Source of the DNA: an uncultured Myxococcales bacterium
GTDB taxonomy: Bacteria > Myxococcota_A > UBA9042 > DTJE01
Length of the DNA: 64,000 nt
Direction: 5' to 3'
Assembly: GCA_903936705.1 (NCBI GenBank)
Contig: CAIZWN010000057.1
Coordinates: 1-64,000 of the forward strand
Shown here: positions 1 through 6,172 of the stretch, piece by piece
How the letters are laid out: every line of letters starts with the position of its first letter
Position numbering within the stretch: position 1 is the first letter of the stretch
Notes under the pieces: generated by a model
What the model saw: the letters and a program-made list of their open reading frames with translations, nothing else
Databases searched by the model: none
Told to the model about the DNA's origin: nothing
Translations under genes and position numbers: made by a program

Positions 1-115
1 CGTGATCGGCTGGGCTTGGAATCCGTGATCGGTTCAGCGTGGAATCAGTGATCGGCTGGCGTCGGAATTCGTGATCGGTTCAGATTGGAATCCGTGATCG
101 GATCGCGTTGGAATA
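1..115. repeat. five-unit 23-bp tandem repeat, probable IS21-family terminal repeats
   Basis: Five consecutive 23-bp units share the core GTGATCGG...GGAAT, each with a variable centre of about 7 bases; the first unit starts at base 1, so the array may extend left of the window. From general knowledge, IS21-family elements carry several short direct repeats of the type GGAATCNGTGATC near their ends, so this is most likely the inner end of an IS lying just outside the window. No istA/istB coding is visible, so the IS assignment is inference. The units directly abut each other, without the long unique spacers of a CRISPR. Confidence 0.6.
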
Positions 116-159
116 CGCAGCGCGTTTCTACCAAGCCTCGATCAAGCGGTCCTGCGTCG

Positions 160-326
160 GCCCAACGGCTTGCACGTCACCTGCACCCACGCCCGGCCGC
201 AGGCCGGTTCGGCGCGGTCCTTGCCCGCGGCCGCCGGGCAGTCACGAGGCGTCAACAACGCTTGAGCCGCGGGACAAGGCAAGGACCGTGACGAAAGTGG
301 GCGTCCACTGCATGCTCTGGTTCGAC
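160..326 (+). other. attC site 1
   Basis: It begins with GCCCAAC, fitting the RYYYAAC box, and ends with GTTCGAC, a variant of GTTRRRY. The interior is imperfectly palindromic: GGTCCTTGCC and CCGCGGC on the left side have inverted partners on the right. It is closely similar to site 3 at 2641-2808, for example in the shared stretches CGTCACCTGCACCCACG and GAGCCGCGGGACAAGGCAAG. At 167 bp it is at the long end of known attC sizes. The cassette to its left is missing, probably cut by the IS-like repeats. Confidence 0.75.
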
Positions 327-390
327 GGCCCACCATGGCGCTTCGAATTTGTGCGCGAGTTGGACGCCGATTTGCGTAAAGAATCGCAAA

Positions 391-1506
391 CTACGGATCG
401 CTCGGACGGCGCCTCCAGCGATACGCCACCGCCATTGCTACGACCGCAAGGACGAGGACGGACATGGGTCGAGACTTCGCCTGGGCGGAGCAACTGCCGA
501 CGCTGTCACTAGCGGTGGGTTCGCTCTCGGGTTCGGCAGCCAGCGCTTCACCATCGACTCCCGCATCGTCCACCAGCGCTTCTGCCGGAGCCGCGTCCAC
601 GTCGTCGATCCCGGAGCCATCGGCTGCGGGCAGGTCGGCGTCCTGGAGCAGCGATCCATCTGCCGAATCAATCGGGACATCGTCGGGCACGTTGGCCTCC
701 GGCGACTCCTCAGGAGGTTCGGCCGGGCAGGACAGATCCACTTCAATCGGCGCTGAAAGAGGCCCCGGCAGGCCCCCCGGAATCACGACGCGCAGGGTGA
801 CCTTGTGTACCCCGGCGGCAAGGCCCGCTTCGAGCCAGTTGTCGTCCGACGGACATACTGAGAAAATTTCAAGCGGCGACTTCCAGTCGTTGAAGGGAGC
901 GGGCATTACGTGCTGCGGGTCATCCGCTTCCCCCGGGAGCGATAGCCCCCATCTGCTTCCGTCCACGAAGGCCTCGAGCGCCGCAGTCGAGTGGAAGCCG
1001 CCCAGCGTCAGTTCGGTGAGGTTCAATTGCGCAACAGCAGCCGGTACACGTGCGTTGCAGGATCCCGAGCGCGAGGTCAGGAAATCCTTGACGGACACAG
1101 ACTCCAGTCCCGCGAGAGGAGGCTTGTCGGGAAGGGTTTCCACTGGGCCGGCAGTAAAGTGCCGCGTCTGCTTGCCGGATTGGCAGTCGTTTGGTAGCAG
1201 GACGGTGACCGTGTAACGCATCCCGGGGACTAGCCCGGATAGGGGTTTCAGAAGCCGCCAACGGCCCACGACCTCCTGCCCGTAGGGAACAGCAACGCCG
1301 GCCTCATCGACCCAGGTCGGCAGGTGTTGGGTCTCCAGTGGGTAGCCGTCCCTGAGGGCTACGACGACAGCGGGAAGGTTTGACGGGACGATCGCATCTT
1401 CGGCGGGTGCGATCACATGCTCGGAGCACCCGACGGAGCATGGAAGAGCTAGCCGTGGTGAAAGAAGGGCCGCTGCCAGTGCAATGGGCAGGCACACTCG
1501 CTTCAC
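391..1506 (-). CDS. secreted protein with MYXO-CTERM-like anchor (cassette 1 cargo)
   Basis: The 371-residue product starts at GTG 1506, five bases after a GGAGG box; longer readings would run into attC site 2. Residues 1-20 are a signal peptide (basic start, Ala/Leu core) followed by a Cys-containing mature start. A 240-residue soluble part of unknown fold with several Cys follows, then an acidic Asp/Ala/Glu/Pro linker (about 262-330), then SVGSC, a hydrophobic helix and the basic stop YRWRRR. That C-terminal plan matches MYXO-CTERM sorting signals of Myxococcota. The gene lies between attC sites 1 and 2 and reads against the + orientation of its neighbour cassette, so it needs its own promoter. 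Function is unknown; a surface-displayed protein is likely. Confidence 0.7.
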   Translation of the reverse strand: MKRVCLPIALAAALLSPRLALPCSVGCSEHVIAPAEDAIVPSNLPAVVVALRDGYPLETQHLPTWVDEAGVAVPYGQEVVGRWRLLKPLSGLVPGMRYTVTVLLPNDCQSGKQTRHFTAGPVETLPDKPPLAGLESVSVKDFLTSRSGSCNARVPAAVAQLNLTELTLGGFHSTAALEAFVDGSRWGLSLPGEADDPQHVMPAPFNDWKSPLEIFSVCPSDDNWLEAGLAAGVHKVTLRVVIPGGLPGPLSAPIEVDLSCPAEPPEESPEANVPDDVPIDSADGSLLQDADLPAADGSGIDDVDAAPAEALVDDAGVDGEALAAEPESEPTASDSVGSCSAQAKSRPMSVLVLAVVAMAVAYRWRRRPSDP

Positions 1507-1593
1507 GAATTCCTCCCAACTTGCCGCGAGAATGATCCCGCTTCTTCGGGTCCGAATGCAAGCGCCGAGCGACGTTGTTGACTCTCCTTGTCC

Positions 1594-1770
1594 GTCCAAC
1601 GGCTTGCACGTCAGTGGCAAACCCCGGTGCCCGGCCCGCAGGGACGGGCATCCGGCGCGGTCCCTGCGGCCCCGCCCGCTACAGACGTTCGCCCCACTGC
1701 AGCGTGACGCAGGCGGGGCCATAGCAGGGACCGTGACGGAAGGGGTTGGTCCAATCCACGCTTGTTCGAC
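1594..1770 (+). other. attC site 2
   Basis: It begins GTCCAAC and ends GTTCGAC. The 5' part (AACGGCTTGCACGTCA) matches sites 1 and 3, while the centre has diverged (GGCCCGCAGGGACGGGC). The pair GCGGTCCCTGC / GCAGGGACCGTGAC makes an inverted repeat across the site, consistent with the folded single-strand substrate of IntI. Its end GTTCGAC is exactly complementary to the start of site 3 (GTCGAAC), and its start matches the end of site 1 at 6 of 7 positions. Confidence 0.75.
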
Positions 1771-1813
1771 AGCCCCTTCCTGCCGGGTTGACGTGGCCAA
1801 GGATTTTGGCTAT

Positions 1814-1827
1814 TGTACAAATGTACT
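1814..1827. promoter_or_regulatory. probable toxin-antitoxin operator (two TGTACA-type half-sites)
   Basis: TGTACA and TGTACT occur eight bases apart directly before the toxin gene. TGTACA is the known core recognised by YefM/Phd-family antitoxins in autoregulation, and the downstream antitoxin belongs to that superfamily. The position right at the start of the operon fits repression by the antitoxin-toxin complex. Binding is inferred. Confidence 0.5.
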
Positions 1828-1843
1828 AGTGGGCGAGGCGGCC

Positions 1844-2236
1844 TTGCAGATAGTTATCGATTCGTCAGCGATTCTGGCTGTTCTTTTGCGCGAGCCACGG
1901 CGAGAGGCCCTGATTGCCGCCACCTCATCGGCCACCTTGCTGACACCGGCATCGACCCCATGGGAGATTGGCAATGCCCTGGTCGCTGGCTGGCGCAGGA
2001 AGAGGCTGAATCAAGGGCAGATAGCCGAAGCCTGGGCGTCCTTTCAGTCGGTATCACTCAGGCTTGTCGACGTGGATGTGTCGAAGTCATTGCGCTTGGC
2101 GGTGGATCACGGTCTCTACGCTTACGACGCGTATGTTTTGGAGGCGGCGCTCGTTAGACGTGTGCCGCTCCTGACGCTGGACCAGGCGCTTGCTCGAGCC
2201 GCCGAGAAGGCAGGCGTGGCGAATCTGGAGGTTTGA
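1844..2236 (+). CDS. PIN-domain (VapC-type) ribonuclease toxin, cassette 2
   Basis: The 130-residue PIN-domain protein is likely an RNase toxin. The acidic metal-binding residues are visible: D6 (VIDSSA), E41 (WEIGNAL), D95 (YDAYVLEAA) and D113 (TLDQAL). The chosen start is TTG 1844 behind GAGG at 1835-1838, giving the usual N-terminus MQIVIDSSA; GTG 1829 would add five residues but has no ribosome site. The stop lies 2 bp before the antitoxin ATG, so the pair is translationally coupled. Toxin-first order is the reverse of most vapBC and phd-doc loci. Target RNA cannot be told from sequence. Confidence 0.85.
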   Translation: MQIVIDSSAILAVLLREPRREALIAATSSATLLTPASTPWEIGNALVAGWRRKRLNQGQIAEAWASFQSVSLRLVDVDVSKSLRLAVDHGLYAYDAYVLEAALVRRVPLLTLDQALARAAEKAGVANLEV

Positions 2237-2238
2237 CG

Positions 2239-2610
2239 ATGAAGACGTTCACCTACTCCGAAGCACGTCAGCAGTTTTCGACGCTCCTGGACGAGGCGCG
2301 CAGCGCAGGACGGGTTCAGATTCGCCGGAGGGATGGCCAACTCTTCGTGCTTCAACCTGCAAAGCAGGAACGCTCACCCTTGGATGTTCCTGGCGTGGAC
2401 GCTGGATTGGCAGAGGGAGAGAGTCATTCGTGGCTGAGGGACGAACGCGATAATTCCGCGGTTCGCCTTCTTGGCACGATCGGGCTTGAACCCGAGAAGG
2501 GAAGGAGAAAGGCAACGTCCGGCAAGCCCCACTCCGCGCGGACATCGATCACGGTCCGGCCCGCCAAGGCGACCCGCAAGACGGCCAAGCGCGCGACAAC
2601 ACGTTCCTGA
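2239..2610 (+). CDS. Phd/YefM-type antitoxin with long basic tail
   Basis: The 123-residue protein starts at ATG 2239, seven bases after GGAGG. Residues 1-60 fit the Phd/YefM fold: MKTFTYSEARQQFSTLLDEA is the typical DNA-binding N-terminus, followed by GRVQIRRRDGQLFVL. It should bind the TGTACA sites upstream and neutralise the adjacent PIN toxin. The part after residue 80 is unusual: Phd proteins usually end near 80 residues, while this one adds about 40 rich in Lys, Arg, Thr and Ser (RKATSG, KATRKTAKRATTRS), resembling a histone-like or RNA-binding tail. The gene ends 30 bp before attC site 3, as expected for a cassette gene. Confidence 0.8.
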   Translation: MKTFTYSEARQQFSTLLDEARSAGRVQIRRRDGQLFVLQPAKQERSPLDVPGVDAGLAEGESHSWLRDERDNSAVRLLGTIGLEPEKGRRKATSGKPHSARTSITVRPAKATRKTAKRATTRS

Positions 2611-2640
2611 CGACAAGCGTCGATCTATCGCCCTGGGCCT

Positions 2641-2808
2641 GTCGAACGGCTTGCGCGTCACCTGCACCCACGTCCGGCCGCAGGCCGGTTCGGCGCGCCA
2701 CTTGCCCCGCGGCGTCCGGTTAGCGACGAACCGTTGAAGGCGCTTGAGCCGCGGGACAAGGCAAGGGGCGTGACGAAAGTGGCCGTCCACTGCATGCGCT
2801 GGTTGGCC
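2641..2808 (+). other. attC site 3
   Basis: It begins GTCGAAC, the exact complement of the end of site 2, and ends GTTGGCC, the exact complement of the start of site 4. The interior shares most of its sequence with site 1, including CGGCCGCAGGCCGGTTCGGC and GAGCCGCGGGACAAGGCAAG. This site gives the clearest support that these repeats are recombined attC sites rather than ordinary intergenic repeats. Confidence 0.8.
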
Positions 2809-2859
2809 GGCCCCGCGGAGGGCGTCGCTATTGGATTCCCACAACGGGAATCGACGCCG

Positions 2860-3288
2860 TCAAACGCCCCCCCGGCCATGACTCTCGTTGATCACGAAGT
2901 CGCCACGCTGGGTGACGGCGGAGAGCAGGAGACTCAACCGACCCACGCTGGGGACGGAGCGTCCCTGCTCGTATCGAGCGTAACTGTTCAAGGAACGTGA
3001 ACCCATGCGTTGACTGACCTCGGATTGGGACAACCCACTCTTCACGCGTTGCCGACGAAGCAACAGGGCGGTCAAAGCCCCGACGTCAGGCGAACCAATC
3101 TCGAAGTAACCTTCGTCACCAGGGAAGACCTCCACGTGAAAGCCGCTCTTGTTCACGAGACTTTCGACCGCGTCCGCGATCATCTCGTAGGCTTCCTTTC
3201 GGGTACGCCCCTGCGTCACGACCCCAAGGATCGGCACGTCGATCGCCCAGTACCGACCGGCCTTCTGCACCTGGCCAGAGAATCTCAT
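2860..3288 (-). CDS. hicB: HicB antitoxin (RNase H-like fold plus XRE helix-turn-helix)
   Basis: The 142-residue antitoxin of the HicA toxin has a first half with the HicB core (RYWAIDVPILGVVTQGRTRK, EAYEMIADAVE), used to cap HicA. Residues from about 71 form a Cro/C1-type helix-turn-helix (LRRQRVKSGLSQSEVSQRMG, SYARYEQGR) that should bind the operator upstream of hicA. Its ATG overlaps the hicA stop as ATGA, so synthesis is coupled. The pair lies between attC sites 3 and 4 in the minus direction. Confidence 0.88.
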   Translation of the reverse strand: MRFSGQVQKAGRYWAIDVPILGVVTQGRTRKEAYEMIADAVESLVNKSGFHVEVFPGDEGYFEIGSPDVGALTALLLRRQRVKSGLSQSEVSQRMGSRSLNSYARYEQGRSVPSVGRLSLLLSAVTQRGDFVINESHGRGGV

Positions 3289-3464
3289 CGCTTCCTCCCT
3301 CCGGCATCCTTGAGGATGGCCTTCGCGGTCAGTTCGTTGATCTCCGCGTGCCGCGGAATCGGAATCTCACGTTCACCCTTGGCCCACACGTCATGCCTTC
3401 CGCCATGGCGGACCAACTGCCAGCCCAACTCCCGCAACACCTTCTCGAGGTCGCGCCGCTTCAC
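3285..3464 (-). CDS. hicA: HicA mRNA interferase toxin
   Basis: This 59-residue product starts MKRRDLEKVLRELGWQL, then HGGRHDVWAKG and IPIPRHAEINELTAKAI, which is the compact double-stranded-RNA-binding-like HicA fold. H24 in GGRHD is the expected catalytic histidine. The start is GTG 3464; no good ribosome site is visible before it. The order hicA-hicB with a 3-nt overlap is standard. A perfect palindrome lies 9 bp upstream of the start. Confidence 0.85.
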   Translation of the reverse strand: MKRRDLEKVLRELGWQLVRHGGRHDVWAKGEREIPIPRHAEINELTAKAILKDAGGRKR

Positions 3465-3473
3465 TGGTGAAGC

Positions 3474-3491
3474 CTACACGTTTTCGTGTAG
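3474..3491. promoter_or_regulatory. perfect palindromic operator upstream of hicAB
   Basis: CTACACG, a TTTT spacer and CGTGTAG form a perfect 7-bp inverted repeat located 9 bp before the hicA start codon. HicB has an XRE-type DNA-binding domain and HicB proteins are known to repress their own operons by binding palindromes, so this is the probable autoregulatory operator. Confidence 0.6.
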
Positions 3492-3547
3492 TCGAGCAAG
3501 TCGGACCCGGATGCACGAGAGATGGGCGCTTGCCTCTTCCCTGGTCC

Positions 3548-3720
3548 GGCCAACGGCTTGCGCGTCACCTGCACCCGCGTGCCGGCCGCGCAGCGGCCGG
3601 ACTGGCCCGGACCTTGTCCCCGCGGCCTCCCGGGAGTTCCGAAGCTTCGACAGAGTGTGAGCCGCGGGGATCAGCAAGGTCCGGGTCAGAGCGAGTGTCA
3701 GGTGGACGTGCTGGTTAGGT
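3548..3720 (+). other. attC site 4
   Basis: It begins GGCCAAC, the exact complement of the end of site 3, and ends GTTAGGT, a perfect match to GTTRRRY. The left arm keeps CAACGGCTTGCGCGTCACCTGCACCCGCG; the pair GGACCTTG / CAAGGTCC and CCCCGCGGC / GCCGCGGGG form inverted repeats in the interior. Its end predicts that the next site should begin ACCTAAC, and that heptamer occurs at 4594. Confidence 0.78.
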
Positions 3721-3772
3721 GCCCCCTTGTCCCAGTCGTCAGACCGGGCCGATGGCCCTCCAAGAGAGGTAC

Positions 3773-3826
3773 GGGTGCAGTCGTCGCGCGTCAGGACTCG
3801 GGCGAGGATGTTCGTGTCATGGGCTT
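3773..3826 (-). pseudogene. remnant of a PIN-domain (vapC) N-terminus
   Basis: On the minus strand this piece reads AHDTNILARVLTRDDC, very like the start of VapC toxins (DTN, LARxLTxDD). No start codon, antitoxin or rest of the domain follows: the frame runs into attC site 4. It looks like the debris of an earlier toxin cassette fused by deletion to cassette 4. Confidence 0.5.
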
Positions 3827-3923
3827 CATCGGCTTTGCCTCGACCGCTTGCATCGTTGACAACTTTCAGAAACGGAAGAACATTCCCTCTGGTGGATGGC
3901 ATCTTCGCCCGGGAGGATAACTC

Positions 3924-4526
3924 ATGGATGACACTCTCGGATTCATGATCCTCGGTCTTTTGGGACTGCAAGGGCTGTTCATGCGCTTTTCACCCGGATC
4001 CTTGCGAATCCAGAAACCCGATGGCGGGGCAACGGCCTGGATATACAACATCTTGAATCTGGGTTTCCTGCTGGGATTGACACCCTTGATCGCATTCTGC
4101 CTGATTGGCGGCTTTCAAGACATTCTTGAATGGGGTCAATTGCAATCCAGCGCCATCAAGCCAGTCCCATTCCAGTTCATCGGTATCGTCTGTTACGTAT
4201 CCGGTAACGGTCTGTTGTATTGGAGTCGAGTTGTCTTAGGGAAGAGTTTTCGTCTGGGCGCGGTTCCACCAAAGCAGACGGACTGTCTGGTCATTTCCGG
4301 CCCCTTCAGGCATGTTCGGCACCCCATGTATTCTGCGGTGGTGCTGATGTCATTCGGATTAAGTCTTATCCTATTCAATTGGGTTCTCTTGGTCTTCACC
4401 CTCGTTTTCCTGGCCGTCATTATTCGAATGATACCCCTTGAAGAAATACAACTGACCCTCGCCTACAATGGCGAGTATCGTTCTTACCAATCCAGAACCC
4501 GACGCCTGATACCCTGGGTTTATTGA
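3924..4526 (+). CDS. membrane methyltransferase of the isoprenylcysteine/phospholipid methyltransferase family
   Basis: The 200-residue protein has about five hydrophobic segments and the C-terminal SAM-binding signature of the ICMT/PEMT-type family: GPFRHVRHPMYS (126-137) and, near the end, EEIQL and Y..YQSRTRRLIP (174-197). It probably methylates a lipid or a membrane-bound thiol; the substrate is not predictable. ATG 3924 follows GGGAGG by seven bases. The coding sequence is visibly AT-richer than its surroundings and uses codons such as AAT, ATT and TTA more freely, which fits a cassette of foreign origin. It lies in cassette 4 after attC site 4. Confidence 0.8.
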   Translation: MDDTLGFMILGLLGLQGLFMRFSPGSLRIQKPDGGATAWIYNILNLGFLLGLTPLIAFCLIGGFQDILEWGQLQSSAIKPVPFQFIGIVCYVSGNGLLYWSRVVLGKSFRLGAVPPKQTDCLVISGPFRHVRHPMYSAVVLMSFGLSLILFNWVLLVFTLVFLAVIIRMIPLEEIQLTLAYNGEYRSYQSRTRRLIPWVY

Positions 4527-4593
4527 CTCTGTATCTTCGACCTGTTGTTGGTAGCCAGAATTTGCGAGAGCCTCGCGCATTGGCTCCGGGTGC

Positions 4594-4691
4594 ACCTAAC
4601 TACCTCTATGCCGGTCCGTAATTGTGGACTACGGGAGGGGCTTGGCTTCAGTGATTTCCTCCGGGCTGGCTGCTGGATGGGGGAGTTCAAC
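4594..4691 (+). other. candidate degenerate attC site 5
   Basis: ACCTAAC at 4594-4600 is exactly the start predicted by the end of attC site 4, and GTTCAAC at 4685-4691 could be the other end. The interior has only short inverted pairs (GGTCC / GGACT, GGAGG / CCTCC) and no similarity to sites 1-4, so the site is either of foreign type, carried in with the AT-rich cassette, or a chance match. A given heptamer is expected about once per 16 kb. Confidence 0.4.
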
Positions 4692-4751
4692 TGCTTAATG
4701 TCCTTGTCATTACTGCATATTGGATTGCTGGCGAGGCGGGAGAATTGGTGG

Positions 4752-4997
4752 CTAGACCGATCGGCAAAATTGCTTGGTTATTTGCTTTGAGAACGGCTTG
4801 CCCGTGAGTGCCAAACCCCGGTGCTCGGCCCGTGTCCCCGCGGACCAGCCCGCCAGGAACGTGCGCATGAAGACTTCGTGGAGGACCAGGACAGGAACGA
4901 GGAGTTTGTTGGTGGCTTCGATCGGCTTCGCTAAGAAGGCTGCGTTTGGGCTGCCGGTGAGGTAGGCGATCCAGGCAGAGGAATCGACGACGTTCAT
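4752..4997 (-). pseudogene. VapC toxin truncated by an attC-like half site
   Basis: The first 51 residues are a PIN-domain start (MNVVDSSAWIAYLTGSPN, then VLVLHEVFMRTFLAG). The frame then runs into sequence copied from an attC left arm and ends at residue 81, so the later acidic residues of the nuclease site are absent. The start overlaps the vapB stop (TAATG). It is almost certainly inactive as a toxin. The intact gene would be about 130 residues. Confidence 0.7.
4788..4856 (+). other. half attC site (left arm only)
   Basis: The stretch GAACGGCTTGCCCGTGAGTGCCAAACCCCGGTG...CGGCCCG aligns with the left arm of attC site 2 (AACGGCTTGCACGTCAGTGG, CAAACCCCGGTGCCCGGCCCG). The right arm is missing and the sequence continues inside vapC, so a deletion joined an attC arm to the middle of a vapC gene. 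The heptamer before the arm (TGAGAAC) no longer fits RYYYAAC. Confidence 0.65.
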
Positions 4998-5203
4998 TAG
5001 CGATCCTCGTGTTCGCGGGGGTCAGAGGCATCCATGCCCTTCAGGCTTCCGCGGAGGTCACGGACGCCCTTGAGAGGGATGAGTTCGATCCGTCCGCGAT
5101 AGGCGATGGCCTGAACCCGCTGCCCTGGGCGGATCCGCAACTCTTCACGGATCGCCTTTGGGATGACGACCTGAAACTTGGTAGAGACGGTGACGGCATC
5201 CAT
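4997..5203 (-). CDS. vapB: VapB antitoxin, SpoVT/AbrB-type DNA-binding protein
   Basis: The 68-residue protein has a swapped-hairpin AbrB fold: MDAVTVSTKFQVVIPKAIRE, then LRIRPGQRVQAIAYRGRIEL. It starts at ATG 5203 after GGAGGG. Its partner VapC directly downstream is truncated, so the antitoxin is now an orphan repressor or is decaying with its toxin. Confidence 0.85.
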   Translation of the reverse strand: MDAVTVSTKFQVVIPKAIREELRIRPGQRVQAIAYRGRIELIPLKGVRDLRGSLKGMDASDPREHEDR

Positions 5204-5452
5204 GACACCCTCCTGCGTTCAACGATAAGCGTATCGATCAGGCAAACGACTTGCAAAGGCGAGACAGGCGATTCGATTCGAGGCTGGCCAATGCTGACGG
5301 AGGGCGGCTTCCTGTAGGCCGCTTCTCACCCCAAGGCCTTCAACCTCCCGTTTCAAAGCAATCGACCCGACAGAGACAGCGGGGCGTGCCCCCCCGCCGC
5401 TGACGCTGCCGAACGCACCAACCGCTGACTCAACACCGTTGTTCATCAGGCA
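5204..5452. other. spacer between vapB and the integrase 3' end
   Basis: There is no credible gene in these 249 bases. One short G/C-rich inverted stretch (GCGGGGCGTGCCCCCCCGCC) lies near 5382, and an ACTCAAC heptamer near 5432 fits RYYYAAC but has no recognisable partner. This is where a recombination site joining the array to intI would be expected in a reversed layout, but none can be assigned. Confidence 0.4.
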
Positions 5453-6085
5453 CTACAGCAGGTCGGCTGGACTGGCGACGCCCGATGGACCACGGTTCAG
5501 AACGTGGGTATATATCTGTGTCGTTCGAACGGATCGGTGGCCCAGCAGTTCTTGTATCGTGCGGATATCGTGATTTGCCTCCAATAGATGTGTCGCGAAC
5601 GAGTGTCTGAAGGTGTGACACGACACGCGCTTCTTGATGTTTGTGGCCATCACCGCCTCGTGCACTGCCCTCTGGAGGATGGATGCATCGATGTGGTGTC
5701 GGCCCTGCTGGCTGGTTTTCGGGTTTACCCATCGCTTTTCCTGCGGAAAAACCCACTGCCAGCGCCAATCTTTTGGCGCACCTGGGTATTTTCTGTTCAG
5801 GGCGTCAGGCATCGCGACACTTCCCCAGCCGTCGGAAAGATCCTGCTGGTGCAGCTTGCGAACCCTGTTGAGATGCACGTCAAATGTCTTTTTCAATGAT
5901 TGCGGAAGCATGACGTAACGATCTCGCTGTCCTTTCCCGTCCCGAATCAGAATGGTGTTTGCCTTGAAATCAATGTCCTGTACTCGAAGCTGCAGGCACT
6001 CGGTTATTGCAAGGGATGGTGCGCCATTCGATCCTCCAGGCACGTCCATGAACAAAGGATCGAACGAATGGTCGATTCGTTTCAC
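5453..6085 (-). pseudogene. integron integrase (IntI-type tyrosine recombinase), 5'-truncated
   Basis: The readable frame gives 210 residues matching the C-terminal part of integron integrases. It contains [13 protein letters not shown], the block [13 protein letters not shown], the IntI-specific insert ([20 protein letters not shown]) that separates IntI from XerC/D, and the catalytic boxes [17 protein letters not shown] and Y in [13 protein letters not shown]. The N-terminal DNA-binding domain and the box I arginine (expected just before TECLQ, in a GxRxxE context) are not found; the sequence before it ([10 protein letters not shown]) does not match. It is therefore a remnant unable to recombine. 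Its 3' end faces the cassettes, the reverse of class 1 integrons. Confidence 0.82.
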
Positions 6086-6172
6086 GCCAATTTGTCGAGA
6101 CTTCGCATGAAGCTGTTGCAGAACGAATGGTTTGGAGTGGCCATCGGACGGCGCCGATGCCCGCTGGCAAGG

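Larger units (their letters stand above)
160..6085. mobile_element. chromosomal integron: attC cassette array plus truncated integrase
   Basis: The block combines four long related attC-type sites, cassettes typical of integrons (toxin-antitoxin pairs, a small membrane enzyme, a secreted protein) and an IntI-family integrase remnant. The close similarity of the sites to each other is what is known for sedentary chromosomal integrons. Cassette borders follow the rule that the last seven bases of one attC are the reverse complement of the first seven of the next: GTTCGAC to GTCGAAC and GTTGGCC to GGCCAAC are exact. The array sits beyond the 3' end of intI, opposite to the class 1 layout. The integrase is damaged, so the element is probably frozen unless an intact IntI acts in trans. 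Confidence 0.8.

Noticed and set aside
1-115. CRISPR array
   Set aside because: The repeat units abut each other with only short variable centres; there are no unique spacers of about 30 bp and no cas genes.
160-3720. The four long repeats as REP/BIME-like elements
   Set aside because: REP elements do not show the neighbour-to-neighbour end complementarity seen here, and they do not flank toxin-antitoxin cassettes next to an intI.
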